Shown here: one piece after another, positions 8,157 through 18,638 of the stretch
How positions within the stretch are numbered: the first letter of the stretch is position 1
How the letters are laid out: each line of letters begins with the position of its first letter
DNA from: Myxococcales bacterium
GTDB taxonomy: Bacteria > Myxococcota_A > Polyangia > Polyangiales > GCA-016699535
Assembly (NCBI GenBank): GCA_016699535.1
Contig: CP064980.1
Span: 3,604,001-3,668,000, forward strand
DNA: 64,000 nt
Direction of reading: 5' to 3'
Notes under the pieces: model-generated
What the model was told of the DNA's origin: nothing
Seen by the model: only the letters and a program-made list of their open reading frames with translations
Database searches by the model: none
Made by a program: the position numbers and the translations under genes

Positions 8157-9647
8157 ATGCTACGGATGCCAAATATGACCAGGACACTAGAGCCAAAGGT
8201 CACTGTCTTGGTGACGGGCGCGACCGGTTATATTGGCGGACGTTTGGTGCCGCGCTTGCTGGACAGTGGCTACCACGTACGCTGCCTTAGCCGATCGGCT
8301 CGCAAGCTTGATGCGCGCGATTGGTCCAAACATCCCCGACTTCAAATTATCGAAGGTGATGCGGCCAAGCTCGAGGATGTAATATGCGCGATGCAGGACT
8401 GCACCGCCGCTTACTACTTCGTGCACTCGATGCTCGTTGCGGGCGCAGCCTATCGCACGCACGATCGAGAGCTTGCCGAGACCTTCTCGAAAGCTGCTGA
8501 CATTTCTGGTGTCGAGCAAATCATCTACCTGGGTGGTTTGGGAGAAACCGGAGACGGCCTAAGCGAGCATTTACGCTCCAGACGTGAAGTCGAAAAGGCG
8601 CTTTCCCAAGGCAAAGTGCCTGTTACCGTCTTTCGCGCCGCGATGATTATCGGGTCCGGCTCAGCTTCGTTTGAAATTTTGCGCTACCTGGTTGAACGCC
8701 TGCCAGCCATGGTCACTCCCCGTTGGGTGAATACCGAATCGCAACCGATCGCTGTCCGAGACGTGCTCCGATACCTGGAGCAATGTTTAGACGTGCCGCA
8801 CAGCAAAGGGCAAACCCTTGATATCGGAGGTAAAGACATCCTGAGCTACCGCGAGCTCATGCAACTGATGGCCCATCACCTCGGGCTCTCGCGCCGCATC
8901 ATTGTGCCGCTGCCTGTTCTGAGCCCCAGACTCAGTTCGCTTTGGATTCACTTGGTCACTCCTATTGATAAACGCATTGCACGGCCGCTTGCCGAAGGAC
9001 TGCGAAACCGGGTTGTTTTGCGCGATAATCGGGCGGCGGAGCTCATGCCAGGAAGCATCCAAAGCGCGAGCGAAGCGATTGCAGCCGCACTTGGAAAACT
9101 TGATACGGATGAGATTGAAACAGCTTGGATGGACGCTGGACCGATTCCAGGAGATCCAGACTTTTCCGGCGGCACGGTGTTCACAGACACCCGAAGCGCC
9201 AACGTTAACGCCCAGGCCCAGCAAGTCTTTAACGCGGTTTGTCGCATCGGCGGAGGGCATGGCTACTACCACGCGGACTGGCTCTGGCGCCTGCGCGGCT
9301 GGATGGATCGCCTCATTGGCGGCCCCGGTCTACGCCGCGGGCGCCGAAACCCCCTTCGGGTAAGTTATGGCGAAGCGCTCGATTTTTGGCGTGTCACCGA
9401 TATTGTGGAGGCTCGCTACCTTGAACTTCGCGCCGAAATGAAACTGCCTGGCATCGCCACCCTTGATTTTAGGATTGAGCCGGATGAAGCACGCCACAAT
9501 CGTTGTACACTCATCCAAACAGCACGATTTAAACCCAAGGGTTTATTGGGCCTTGTCTATTGGTATCTGGTCCTTCCGCTGCACGGCATCGTGTTCAAAG
9601 GCATGCTTAGCGGCATCAAGAACGCCGCCGAAGGTGCTGCCAACTAA
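8157..9647 (+). CDS. SDR-family NAD(P)-binding protein fused to DUF2867 (YbjT-like)
   Basis: The first ~300 residues are an atypical short-chain dehydrogenase/epimerase fold with the nucleotide motif VLVTGATGYIGGRLVPRLL and conserved FRAAMIIGSGS. Residues about 345-490 match the DUF2867 domain that follows this fold in E. coli YbjT-like proteins (RRGRRNPLRVSYGEALDFWRV and the GLVYWYLVLPLHGIVFKGML end). The classical YXXXK pair is absent, as usual in the NmrA/YbjT group, so catalysis is uncertain and a redox-sensing or lipid/quinone role is possible. An internal ATG at 8175 (MTRTLEPKV) is an equally good start. Confidence 0.85.
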   Translation: MLRMPNMTRTLEPKVTVLVTGATGYIGGRLVPRLLDSGYHVRCLSRSARKLDARDWSKHPRLQIIEGDAAKLEDVICAMQDCTAAYYFVHSMLVAGAAYRTHDRELAETFSKAADISGVEQIIYLGGLGETGDGLSEHLRSRREVEKALSQGKVPVTVFRAAMIIGSGSASFEILRYLVERLPAMVTPRWVNTESQPIAVRDVLRYLEQCLDVPHSKGQTLDIGGKDILSYRELMQLMAHHLGLSRRIIVPLPVLSPRLSSLWIHLVTPIDKRIARPLAEGLRNRVVLRDNRAAELMPGSIQSASEAIAAALGKLDTDEIETAWMDAGPIPGDPDFSGGTVFTDTRSANVNAQAQQVFNAVCRIGGGHGYYHADWLWRLRGWMDRLIGGPGLRRGRRNPLRVSYGEALDFWRVTDIVEARYLELRAEMKLPGIATLDFRIEPDEARHNRCTLIQTARFKPKGLLGLVYWYLVLPLHGIVFKGMLSGIKNAAEGAAN

Positions 9648-9737
9648 GCTCGCTACGAACAAACCGCCTAGACTATTTCTGGATGGATTCGGTTATTAAT
9701 CTGATCCCAACTCGGCATGGCGCATAAATTTTATGGC

Positions 9738-9749
9738 TGTGCTAGCACA
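9738..9749. promoter_or_regulatory. Palindrome TGTGCTAGCACA at the glycerophosphodiesterase start
   Basis: A perfect 12-bp palindrome ends on the A of the start codon. A bound protein here would block initiation. No other copy was noticed in the window, so this is a weak operator candidate. Confidence 0.25.
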
Positions 9750-10504
9750 TGGTCATGGAGAAAAATCCTTTTCGCCGCCAACCAGGCGCCCCGCCTTTTT
9801 TGCTTGCGCACCGAGGTTCCCATCGGAGGGCTTGCGAAAATACCATGGCCGCGTTTGAGCAGGCCATGAACGATGGCGCGGATGGGGTTGAGTTGGACCT
9901 AAGGCTCTGCCGCGACGGAGAGGTGGTGGTGTTTCACGACGCTGACCTAAAACGCCTAAGCACACAGCGTGATCGCATCAGCAGTTTGCGTTTGCATGAA
10001 CTCAAGCAGGTCAGACTCAACGACGGACAGAGCATTCCGACACTTGTTGAGTGCTTAGAGTTATTGGAAACGCGACAGGCTCTAGTCAATCTCGAACTAA
10101 AGGCCGACGGAAACAATGGAAGAAAACTGGCAGAAGCAGTGTTGGACATCTGTCATAAACGCAAAGCAACTCACCAAACTCGCTTTTTGTTTTCAAGCTT
10201 TGCTTTGTCAATCGTTCGTTATCTGAAAAAACACAGCCCAATAAAAAGCGCTTATCTTATCGACGATGCCTATTGGGGCAAGCTTCGTATGCAGGGAGTT
10301 GCTCGCCTCTGCAATATTGACGCACTTCATCCCAAACATAATTTGATCGATTCGACCTCCGCGGCATTACTCCAGAGCCGAGGTACTCTTTTAAACGTTT
10401 GGACGGTTGATCACCCCCAAGACCTTCGCCGCTGCGACGAAGCAGGCGTCGATGCAATCATCACCAACAACATTACAAAAGCCAGGGAAACCTTAGAAAA
10501 ATAG
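9749..10504 (+). CDS. Glycerophosphodiester phosphodiesterase
   Basis: Hydrolyses glycerophosphodiesters to glycerol-3-phosphate and an alcohol. The GDPD signatures are all present: LLAHRGSHRRACENTMAAF at the N-terminus (HRG and EN metal and catalytic residues), GVELDLRLCRDGEVVVFHD (E, D and catalytic His), LELK, and NVWTVDHPQDLRRCDEAGVDAIITN at the C-terminus. The 251-residue length and lack of a signal peptide fit the cytoplasmic UgpQ type. It sits just upstream of a patatin-like lipase, so the pair may degrade phospholipid successively, though no operon link is visible. Confidence 0.92.
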   Translation: MVMEKNPFRRQPGAPPFLLAHRGSHRRACENTMAAFEQAMNDGADGVELDLRLCRDGEVVVFHDADLKRLSTQRDRISSLRLHELKQVRLNDGQSIPTLVECLELLETRQALVNLELKADGNNGRKLAEAVLDICHKRKATHQTRFLFSSFALSIVRYLKKHSPIKSAYLIDDAYWGKLRMQGVARLCNIDALHPKHNLIDSTSAALLQSRGTLLNVWTVDHPQDLRRCDEAGVDAIITNNITKARETLEK

Positions 10505-10637
10505 ATAGTTGGTCCAGTTTTTGCTCTAAAATTCACATCCGCCACCGAGCTTTTGAGTTCGCCAAAAACAATGGATACACTAAATTGTGCTATACTAAAT
10601 AGATATCCATGTAATCCAATGAAGGACTTTATCGTCG

Positions 10638-11769
10638 ATGTCCAAAACTGAGTTAGCCTTGGTCGTGAGCGGTGGCGGAGCACGCGCTGCCTATCAAGCT
10701 GGTTTTTTGAGACGCCTTTCGCGAGAATTTCCTGATTTGCAGATTGATATCCTTACCGGCGTTTCCGCAGGTGCGATCAATGCAGTGTTTCTTGCCTCGG
10801 ATCCACACTCCTTTGCCATGAAAATGGAGCATCTTGCCGAGCTTTGGAGTGGTCTTCAAACCGGCGATGTCTTTCACGCAGACGCAAGCTCGCTTAGCAA
10901 GCAAGTCTTTCGTTGGATGAGGCAACTTGCCTCCGGAGGCGGTCACGGCGGCAAACGAACCCGCGGTCTTGTCGACACGCAACCTTTAGCTGACTTTCTT
11001 ACAGAACGCCTTGGAGCAGAGTCCGGGCCCATCCCTGGTATCGAGCGAAATCTTGCCTCAGGAAGGCTGAAAGCCTTAGCCGTGACCACCGCATGTTATG
11101 GCACCGGGCGAAGCGTTACGTGGGTGCAAGGCCGGGACATCTCCACCTGGGAGCGCCCTCACCGCACCAGTGTTCAGACGCAGATCACCGTTAAACACAT
11201 TTTGGCCTCGGCAGCCCTACCTTTGTTCTTTCCAGCTATTGAGATTGACGGACGTTGGTATGGGGATGGTGGCATACGCTTGGCCGCACCACTTGCCCCT
11301 GCGGTGCACTTAGGCGCCGAAAAATCTTGGCCATCTCGACTCGCTACATTCCGCAACTACGATGAAATGTTAGCACCTGAAGGCGAAAGCTACCCGCCCC
11401 GGCCCAAGTATTGGTATACTTCTGAACTCCATTTTCTTAGATCTTTTCGATCAAGATGCTCAACGCCTCAAACGCATCAACCATTTGTTGAAACATTTTC
11501 CAAATCAACGCCAAGATGCTTTCAGGCCGATCAATCTCAAAGTCGTTCGCCCCAGCACCGACCTTGGTAAACTCGCCAACGAATTCGAGGCCAAGCTGCC
11601 AAAGGCCTTTCGTTTCCTCACCCGAGGTCTTGGCACTAAAGAAATCCGCTCCAATGACGCCCTGAGTATGGTGATGTTTCAATCGGACTATATCAACCGC
11701 ATTATCGAAATCGGCGAAAAAGACGCGGAGTCGCGACTCCCGGAAATGCAAGCGTTTTTCTCCAGCTAA
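10638..11769 (+). CDS. Patatin-like phospholipase (several frameshifts)
   Basis: Serine lipid acyl hydrolase using a Ser-Asp dyad. The oxyanion loop VVSGGGARAAYQAG, nucleophile Ser43 in GVSAGAINA and Asp211 in WYGDGGIR are intact. After HLGAEK the conserved protein moves between frames: a shift at the A-run near 11320-11324, a return near 11352-11356, and a third near the C/G run 11393-11405, after which GILLNSIFLDLFDQD and a normal C-terminus continue to the stop. The whole would be about 375 residues. Three indels within 90 bp may mean real decay, but the rest of the gene is well conserved and other genes here show similar errors. Confidence 0.8.
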
Positions 11770-11818
11770 AGCAGACGGGATTGCAAAGCTTCACCCTTTT
11801 GCTCTATTCAAGCCCTGC

Positions 11819-13888
11819 GTGGAATTAAGAACTCAAACCTCACTGCTTGCCGGCGTCCTTGCCATTGCGATCGCAGTGACGGTGCTATTGCGGCCCAGGC
11901 AGCGTCATTTACAGCGGCAATTTTCTATTTTTAGCCTTACAGTTGCGGCGTGGTATTTGGCTACCTTTGCAACGGGAACGCTAAAAGGCCACGTGTTATG
12001 GTTCCGGATCGATCGCATCTTCGCCGTGCTTTTACCCATTGCGGCCTTTCAATTTTTCAGAGCCTTTGTCATTGAAGAAGCCAAGCGAGCCATGGTCATG
12101 CGGCGGTTGGCCTGGGTCTCAGGTGCAGTACTCATCGCCGCTGCTTTTAGTCCGTTTTACGATCATATCGTCGTATCCGTTTTGATCTTCATCTACGTGA
12201 CCATTCTTCTGATGTCTGGGTTGCGCATGCTGTTTGATCACAGCAGGCTCGTACGCTCGCGCTTTGAACAAGCGCGTCTGCGCTTTTTGGCCATCATGGG
12301 TACCCTTGCTGCGACCTTTACGGTTATCGACTACCTGCCTTACGTCGGTTTGGATATTCCGCCTGTAGGCCCCGTATTGGTCTTGGTGTTCTTATATATC
12401 CTATCGCAGTCGATCCTTCATTTTCGCTTGCTGGATATGTACGAGCTTGCTGGCCGGTTGATCATTCTCAGTGCTCTAGCATTCGCCATAGCAGGCATTT
12501 ATGCAGTGATCGTTCTATTCGCAGGCGAACGTTTCTTTCTGTATGCCGTGGTTGCAGCACTTGCTTTATTGCTGGTCTTTGATCCCACCCGTGCCAAGCT
12601 AGAGGAAAAATTCATGCAGCTTCTGTTTCGTGAGCGCTTTGATCTCGAGCGGGCATTGCATAGCTTGCGAGCCCAGCTCGTCCATGTTCTTGAGCTTGAG
12701 CAGGTCGTGCGCGTACTTCTCTCGGGTCTTGAAGAATCCAGGCGATTCACGCACGCAGCGGTTTTTCTAGCCTCCGAAGACATGCTCAGCTTCGCTCTTC
12801 GAGACTATTTTGGACCATCGCCGGTGCATCATATCGAGGTAGCAGCTGCACGGCCCTTACTCGATCGTTTGCGTCGAGAGGAAAACGTCGTGCTTGAAGA
12901 CCTTGAGCACGAAATCGAGGAACTCAAAGATATTGGAGATCAACGAGGCTCAGAAACCGTGCATGAAATCGTGCATACCCTTGAAGCATTGAACGCTTCG
13001 GTATGCATCGCCCTACAAACCAAACAAGAGTTATTTGGTTTTCTATGCATCAAAGACGAACGCGTGTGGGATGCCTTTAGCCCCGAGGAAGTGGGTTTGC
13101 TCAAAGGTCTTGCTAGTCAGCTTGTCATTGCAGTAGAAAACTCCCGTCTTTACGAACAGCTTAAAGAGCGGGATCGTCTTGCAGCGCTCGGTGAGATGGC
13201 CGCTGGTCTAGCGCATGAAATCCGCAACCCACTTGGCGCTATCAAAGCCAGCGCACAATACCTGAGTGAACCAGAACAAAAACTGGGCCCTTCGGAGCCG
13301 GAGTCAAAGGAGTTTTTGGGGATCATTGTCGATGAAACAGACCGACTCAATCGCGTTCTATCTTCCTTTTTAGACTTTGCTAGACCTTCGCATGGCGATC
13401 CTGAACCCACCGACGTTAATCTGGCTGTGCAAAAAACCCTTAAAATCCTAAATGCAGAGCAAAGCTATGGCAGCATCGAGCAACTTCTTGATCTTGAAGA
13501 AAAACTGCCTCTGGTACGAATCGACGTCGAACAACTTCGACAAGTTCTGATCAATCTGATTCGGAATGCCTTTCAAGCCATGGAAAACCGCGGAACGTTA
13601 AATATTAATACACGAGCAGTGGAACGGCGCCACACCGATGGAAGTCCGCGAAGGTGGGTTGAGATCCGAGTAAGCGACACAGGCCCTGGCATCCCACAAA
13701 AAATGTTATCCACGCTCTTCGTTCCTTTCGTAACATCACGGGATCAAGGCACGGGTCTCGGCCTTGCTATTTCGCACCGTATCATTACCGAAGCTGGCGG
13801 ACATGTCGAAGTCCGAACACACGACAAAAGCGGCACCAGCTTTTTAATCCGTCTCCCCATCTCTCACACCGGCGTCTCTCAGCACTAG
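11819..13888 (+). CDS. Membrane sensor histidine kinase with 7-TM and GAF domains
   Basis: Begins with GTG. Residues 1-250 hold about seven to eight hydrophobic helices resembling the HisK N-terminal 7TM sensor module. A GAF-like domain (about 290-440) ends GLASQLVIAVENSRLYEQLKE. The histidine box AAGLAHEIRNPLGAIKASA carries His466, followed by an N box LIRNAFQAMENRG, DTGPGIP and DQGTGLGLAISHRI. The NtrB/AtoS-like kinase core is frequent in proteins that signal to sigma-54 activators, but no response regulator is adjacent. It stands alone, downstream of the lipase gene. Confidence 0.88.
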   Translation: MELRTQTSLLAGVLAIAIAVTVLLRPRQRHLQRQFSIFSLTVAAWYLATFATGTLKGHVLWFRIDRIFAVLLPIAAFQFFRAFVIEEAKRAMVMRRLAWVSGAVLIAAAFSPFYDHIVVSVLIFIYVTILLMSGLRMLFDHSRLVRSRFEQARLRFLAIMGTLAATFTVIDYLPYVGLDIPPVGPVLVLVFLYILSQSILHFRLLDMYELAGRLIILSALAFAIAGIYAVIVLFAGERFFLYAVVAALALLLVFDPTRAKLEEKFMQLLFRERFDLERALHSLRAQLVHVLELEQVVRVLLSGLEESRRFTHAAVFLASEDMLSFALRDYFGPSPVHHIEVAAARPLLDRLRREENVVLEDLEHEIEELKDIGDQRGSETVHEIVHTLEALNASVCIALQTKQELFGFLCIKDERVWDAFSPEEVGLLKGLASQLVIAVENSRLYEQLKERDRLAALGEMAAGLAHEIRNPLGAIKASAQYLSEPEQKLGPSEPESKEFLGIIVDETDRLNRVLSSFLDFARPSHGDPEPTDVNLAVQKTLKILNAEQSYGSIEQLLDLEEKLPLVRIDVEQLRQVLINLIRNAFQAMENRGTLNINTRAVERRHTDGSPRRWVEIRVSDTGPGIPQKMLSTLFVPFVTSRDQGTGLGLAISHRIITEAGGHVEVRTHDKSGTSFLIRLPISHTGVSQH

Positions 13889-13960
13889 AATCAATCTCCC
13901 ATCTAGCTAGAGTCATTTAGCCTTGTGTGCACGGTCCAGCACTCCTGCACCATGCATCCG

Positions 13961-15034
13961 CTACTCTGTTGAATTAATGCTTCCAGGAAGTAGCGCTTCG
14001 GATGTGCCTAAGCGCTCTGCGCGAAGTCGGTAGGGCCTGAGGTCACGCCTGTCGAGACTGTTAGGGCTCTGTCCTGAACTCTCAAACAATTCTTTAAAAG
14101 CTGCTGTCGCAGAACTATCAGCAAGCTTTTCTCTGCTTTCAGGAAGCATGTAACGCCATGACGTTTTTTTTTCGTAAGCTACACCGTGTTCTTCATAGAA
14201 CACCGAATTTACAAATTCAGCATCGCGTTCCTCGAGATAGCCATCCGGAAAAAGTCTCCAGACCTCGACATCAAGCTCTTCGAGTTTGTCCGTGAGTGCA
14301 CCCCCCATGGCATTCTCACGTTCTTTCCAACGATCCGCAGCCACCAGCGTCGCTGTGATTAGCGCGCGGGCTACTGAGCTTCCTCGTGCCGAGCGCCACA
14401 ACCTCGCAGTCGTTCCATCACGCAGTAGCACCATAATCTCCACACTGGTCGCGTCACGCAAGGTTTCAGGAAAAGTCTGCAAAGGCGGAGGACTTTCACC
14501 TTCAAGTAAACGCCGCGCCAATGTGGCGAGCGCTTCGCCAGTGACCTCATCGACTTTTGGGAAATAAGATAAAAGGTAGAGCGCTGCATCCTTGGAGATA
14601 AGCTCCGCATGAAAAAATTGCATGGGCGCGTAGCCTACAAAACGATCGCGTAGCGTTTGTTGCTCTGTTTTTTGCAGTGGACCGGCAAGCACACCGGTAA
14701 TCCGTTGATCGAGCAGCGCTTGTGCCAAGGCCTCTTCATCTTCGCCACTGAGCAACCTTGAGACAAAATCGTTGTCCTTTTCACTAAGCGTAATCGTTCC
14801 GTCAGCGTTCCATCCGGCAAAGTCTTTTTCCCCGATAGCAAGCAAAGTTCCACGATTTTTCAACACAGCGTTTAGTTCTGGCGGAGCAGTGACACGTCGC
14901 CACCAAAGACCGAAAAAAACCCCGACAATTAGAACGACCCCAAAGAGCAACGCTCCCACCACAACAGGTCCGGCAACACTTTTTTTCCTACTTTCCTTCA
15001 TCGTGCGAGTCGAATGCCCCTTGGACAGAGACAT
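13961..15034 (-). CDS. Membrane-anchored protein of unknown function
   Basis: No recognised family. From the chosen ATG the protein is 357 residues: a short basic cytoplasmic start, one membrane helix (VVVGALLFGVVLIVGVFFGLWW) and a large soluble domain outside. The soluble part has two halves, an N-terminal one with AIGEKDFAGW and a C-terminal one with VLLRDGTTARLWRSARGSSVARAL. The frame stays open 23 codons further upstream, but that would overlap the divergent radical SAM gene at 15060. A later ATG at 15001 is also possible. No lipobox or signal-peptidase site follows the helix, so it is probably an anchored periplasmic protein. Confidence 0.65.
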   Translation of the reverse strand: MSLSKGHSTRTMKESRKKSVAGPVVVGALLFGVVLIVGVFFGLWWRRVTAPPELNAVLKNRGTLLAIGEKDFAGWNADGTITLSEKDNDFVSRLLSGEDEEALAQALLDQRITGVLAGPLQKTEQQTLRDRFVGYAPMQFFHAELISKDAALYLLSYFPKVDEVTGEALATLARRLLEGESPPPLQTFPETLRDATSVEIMVLLRDGTTARLWRSARGSSVARALITATLVAADRWKERENAMGGALTDKLEELDVEVWRLFPDGYLEERDAEFVNSVFYEEHGVAYEKKTSWRYMLPESREKLADSSATAAFKELFESSGQSPNSLDRRDLRPYRLRAERLGTSEALLPGSINSTE

Positions 15035-15059
15035 AACAAGGTGATAGCACCCTGCCAAC

Positions 15060-16454
15060 ATGAAGATTGGTCTTTTCAGCGTATTTTCACAGAAGGCATG
15101 CACTTTGAAAGACGTTGCTGGCGGTTACGGAACGGTCTTCCGTGTGGGTCACAGCTGGAGGGCAAAACTTTTAGAACGCGCTAAAACACGCCTTATCCAT
15201 CTACCTCCACCTAGCTTGGGATACTTGGCTGCTTTCGCTACCCAGGGAGGCCACCAGGTCGTTGTAAGGGAACGAAGACCTTCTGCTAAAAGCCGCGATC
15301 CCATGCCTGATGTCGACCTCGCGATTGTACTTAGTTCGATCACCGATGCACCGGAAGAGCGCAAGCTGCTCGCCGAACTTAAAGATAAAGGCATCCATAG
15401 TATCGTCGTCGGCGCGTTTGCCTCAGCAAAGCCGGAGTATTACAGCGACATCGCAGATGCCGTGATTTGTGGAGAGGCCGAAGCGCTCGGACATCAACTT
15501 TTTGATAAAAACCGCACCGGGGTCATTGAGGCGGGCGAAGTCAAAGAGCTAAGCAAACTACCCCTGCCCGATTGGTCGATGTTTCCACGCAAGCACTATC
15601 GTTATGCCGGTCTTGCAGCCAAAGGTCAGGTGCTGCCTGTTCTCGGCATGAGGGGCTGCGCCTTTCGATGCAACTACTGCCCCTATCCCGTTACAGCAAG
15701 TTATCGACTGCGACCCGTATCCGATGTTGTCGATGAAGTCCGCTTCCTAAAAAAACACTATGGCGTACGGGGCATCGCTTTTCGCGATCCGTTGTTTAAC
15801 GCATCGCGCCAACGTTTGGCTGCTTTCATCGAACAACTCAAAGGCTTGCAGATTCACTACAGTGCTGAGATGCGAGCAGACCGTTTGGATATCGAGACGC
15901 TTGATAAGCTTTACGATTCTGGACTACGTAGTTTGCAAATCGGTATTGAGAGCGCGGATGCTTCGTTCGCAACATCACTGAACCGTGATGTTCCAGATCT
16001 TACACAGATTAAAAAGCTGGTCCATCACGCTGAAAAAATCGGCATTCGTGTCATCGCAAACTACATACTCGGCTTACCGAACGATACGGAAGCACGCATG
16101 AAACAAAGCATCGATTTTGCTAAAAAGCTCAACAGCTTTGCAGTGCAATTTACCGTGGCAACACCTTATCCGAAAACCCAGCTTGCAGCCGCGGTTAAAG
16201 ATAAAGTCCATGCAAAGCCGGGGCCTGCTTTTAGTGGGTGGGAGCCCACCTTCGTCCATCCTCAAATCGAAACACACACGCTAAAAACCATGCGCGAAAA
16301 AGCCTATATCAGTTATCATTTTCGAGTAGCTTACCTGCTTCATTTTGTTTCGTTCTTGACAAGGCCCTTTCAAAAGAAACTGCGCGCTCTCTTTTCGATC
16401 AAAGCATTAAACTCTAAAACGCAATGCAAACTTACTCTTAGCAAAAGCGAATAA
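15060..16454 (+). CDS. B12-binding-type radical SAM protein
   Basis: Radical SAM enzyme with an N-terminal cobalamin-binding-like Rossmann domain (PPPSLGYLAAFATQGGHQV and VDLAIVLSSIT). The cluster motif CAFRCNYC at residues about 199-206 provides the three cysteines for the [4Fe-4S] cluster. The barrel shows SLQIGIESAD and NYILGLPNDTEARM. Such proteins methylate or rearrange unactivated carbons, for example in lipid or cofactor maturation. Substrate is not evident. It is divergent from the anchored protein with only 25 bp between starts and is followed four bases later by trmL, probably in one transcript. Confidence 0.87.
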   Translation: MKIGLFSVFSQKACTLKDVAGGYGTVFRVGHSWRAKLLERAKTRLIHLPPPSLGYLAAFATQGGHQVVVRERRPSAKSRDPMPDVDLAIVLSSITDAPEERKLLAELKDKGIHSIVVGAFASAKPEYYSDIADAVICGEAEALGHQLFDKNRTGVIEAGEVKELSKLPLPDWSMFPRKHYRYAGLAAKGQVLPVLGMRGCAFRCNYCPYPVTASYRLRPVSDVVDEVRFLKKHYGVRGIAFRDPLFNASRQRLAAFIEQLKGLQIHYSAEMRADRLDIETLDKLYDSGLRSLQIGIESADASFATSLNRDVPDLTQIKKLVHHAEKIGIRVIANYILGLPNDTEARMKQSIDFAKKLNSFAVQFTVATPYPKTQLAAAVKDKVHAKPGPAFSGWEPTFVHPQIETHTLKTMREKAYISYHFRVAYLLHFVSFLTRPFQKKLRALFSIKALNSKTQCKLTLSKSE

Positions 16455-16458
16455 CACC

Positions 16459-16977
16459 ATGCCTGTGTCGCCCAAACTTCGCTATCAAAGCCATAAAGAA
16501 CCTTTTCACATTGTACTTGTGGAACCTGAAATCCCTCCAAACACCGGAGCCATCGCTCGAACCTGCGCGGCCACTCAAACAGTGCTGCACCTGGTTGGTC
16601 CCCTAGGCTTTCGCATCGACGATCAAGCGGTAAGACGCGCAGGGTTAGACTATTGGCATCTCGTCAACATGCAGCGACACGATAGCTTTGAACAATTTTT
16701 GGAATGCAACCCGGATCGACCTTTGCATTTTTTAAGTGCAGGCGCCCGGAAAAGTTATCTTCAAGCTAATTTTCAAGCCGGGGACGTTTTGGTTTTTGGT
16801 AAAGAGTCCGTTGGGCTGCCGGATACACTTTTGACCCGTTATCCTGAACAGTGCATTGCTATTCCCACTTTGAGCGGCGGCGTTAGCAGTCTCAATCTTT
16901 CCAACGCTGCTGCTCTGGTTCTTTATGAAGCGCTCCGAGTCACCGGGCAACTCGAAACACTTTCGCTAAGTGAATAG
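16459..16977 (+). CDS. trmL: tRNA (cytidine(34)-2'-O)-methyltransferase (TrmL)
   Basis: SPOUT-class enzyme that methylates the wobble-position ribose of leucine tRNAs. The knotted SAM-binding motifs are typical: EPEIPPNTGAIARTCA near the start, DVLVFGKESVGLPDTLL in the middle and SGGVSSLNLSNAAALVLYE at the end. The length of 172 residues is slightly above E. coli TrmL (157). It follows the radical SAM gene closely and converges with the symporter gene, with the 3' ends overlapping by 12 bp. Confidence 0.93.
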   Translation: MPVSPKLRYQSHKEPFHIVLVEPEIPPNTGAIARTCAATQTVLHLVGPLGFRIDDQAVRRAGLDYWHLVNMQRHDSFEQFLECNPDRPLHFLSAGARKSYLQANFQAGDVLVFGKESVGLPDTLLTRYPEQCIAIPTLSGGVSSLNLSNAAALVLYEALRVTGQLETLSLSE

Positions 16978-18569
16978 CATCAAAAAATCATCGATAAATA
17001 TCACCACAAAAAGCATTGCTATAAAATACACAACCAAGCCGAGATATTGGGGCATCCAAGCGCGATTGCTTTGCACTAACTCTTTCACATCCAACACAAT
17101 GTCATGGGAATATTCATAGTTCCCGCGTGGGGCTCCAAGTCGACTGACCAGTGCGGTAGTTGATATCGCAACAACAAGCCCAAAGAGATTCCACCACATC
17201 CAGAAAACCTCACCCTTAAACAAATAAAGCAAGACGTTGACGGCGATGCCTGATGCGACGCCAGTCAGCACCGCCGGCCCAGTGGCTCGGCGATCGACAA
17301 GGCCCGCAACAAAAGCCGCCAAAATAGGTCCATAGAAAAAACTTCCGAGTTTGTTGATGCCCTCCACGACCGTGCTTGAAATATTGCCAACCCAGAAAGC
17401 AAAAAGGGTGATGGATAGCCCCCAAAAGCGGTAATACCCTTGCTCGTCCAAAGTTTTCGACCTTGTGAAGCCCCGCGAAGCTTGCTTTCAATGAAATCTC
17501 GCATGGTTGCTGCCGAAAGACTGTTTAGGTTGGAATCAAGGCTTGAAATAGCCGCCGCCAAAATCGCCGCAAAAAGGATACCTCGCAGTCCCGAGGGTAA
17601 AAACATCCGGATGTACTCTGGAAGCAAACTGTCTAGGCGGTTGGCCGAAATCGCCTGCTGCAATTCCTGGGATTGCGCGTACACCGCGCCAACTGCAAGG
17701 CCCATGAAGATATACAAAAGAGTCAATGGAAAACGAAACAAGCCATTGAACATCAAAGCACGTTTGGATTCATCAACCGAAGGAGCAGAAAGCATGCGTT
17801 GCGCCTGGCTCTGATCGACGCCGTAGTAGCTGACGTACAAAACGAAACCGCCCAAAACAAAACCCCAAAATGGTGTTTTGCTTCCATCGCCTAAACCTAA
17901 GCCCCACTCGATTGCCGAAAGGCGTGCTGGCTCATGTGCAGCGATGATGTCCGCAAAACTTCCGACCTGATGAAAAGCCACGACAATGCAAAGTAAAATG
18001 CCCGCAAGCAAAATAAACATTTGCATGACATCGGCATAAACCACAGCAGTCATGCCACCAATCGAATCGTAAAGTGTTGTTGCAACTCCCATGACGAGAA
18101 TGCAGGCCCAGACTGGAACCTCAAGACATACTGAAAGCACAACACCGGAGGCGTAAACCTGAACACCAGCAGCGAGTCCACGGCTAACTAGAAACATCGC
18201 ACTTACACTTTTGCGCGTGAGCCGATCAAAACGCATCTCTAAATATTGATAGACACTTATTAATTCAAGCCGTCTAAAAAAGGGCACCACGAGTACCATG
18301 ACCACAATCATTGCGAGCGGAACGGCCAGTTCGTATTGAAGCCAAGTCAGGCCACCGCCCGGCGCCAAAGCGACAAATGCCGGAATACCAATAAAACTGT
18401 TGGCCGAGGTCTGAGTCGCCATCGCTGAAATGGCTACAGCCCACCATGGCAAGTTACGTCCACCGACGTAGTAGTCATCAACATTTTTTTGGTGACGCGA
18501 AACCCAAAGCCCTAGGCCAACAACGCTTAACAAGTGAACTGCTATCACCAACCAGTCAAGACGACTCAC
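16966..18569 (-). CDS. Sodium:solute symporter (SSS family, one frameshift)
   Basis: Twelve- to fourteen-helix Na+-coupled uptake protein. The N-terminus DDYYVGGRNLPWWAVAISAM with the following ATQTSANSFIG is the classic SSS start; the later core includes VYADVMQMFILLAG and AAAISSLDSNLNSLS (Na2-site serines). After GRK the frame changes at the TTTT 17454-17457 (AAAA on the coding strand) and resumes LDEQGYYRFWGLSITLFAFW, giving about 534 residues in all. One missing A would restore it, so I read this as a probable error. Substrate is unclear; sugar, sialic acid and iodide-type members share this architecture. It converges with trmL. Confidence 0.85.
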
Positions 18570-18638
18570 CGAAAGGTGGTACTATAGACAGCTGAAAACA
18601 CAAGAACAAAAGCCCTATTGCAGCAAATCGCGCTTTAC

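Noticed and set aside
7766..8203. 145-codon minus-strand open frame in the structured gap
   Set aside because: It runs through both arms of the inverted repeat, has no recognisable domain and overlaps the start of the next gene; the open frame follows from the composition of the repeat.
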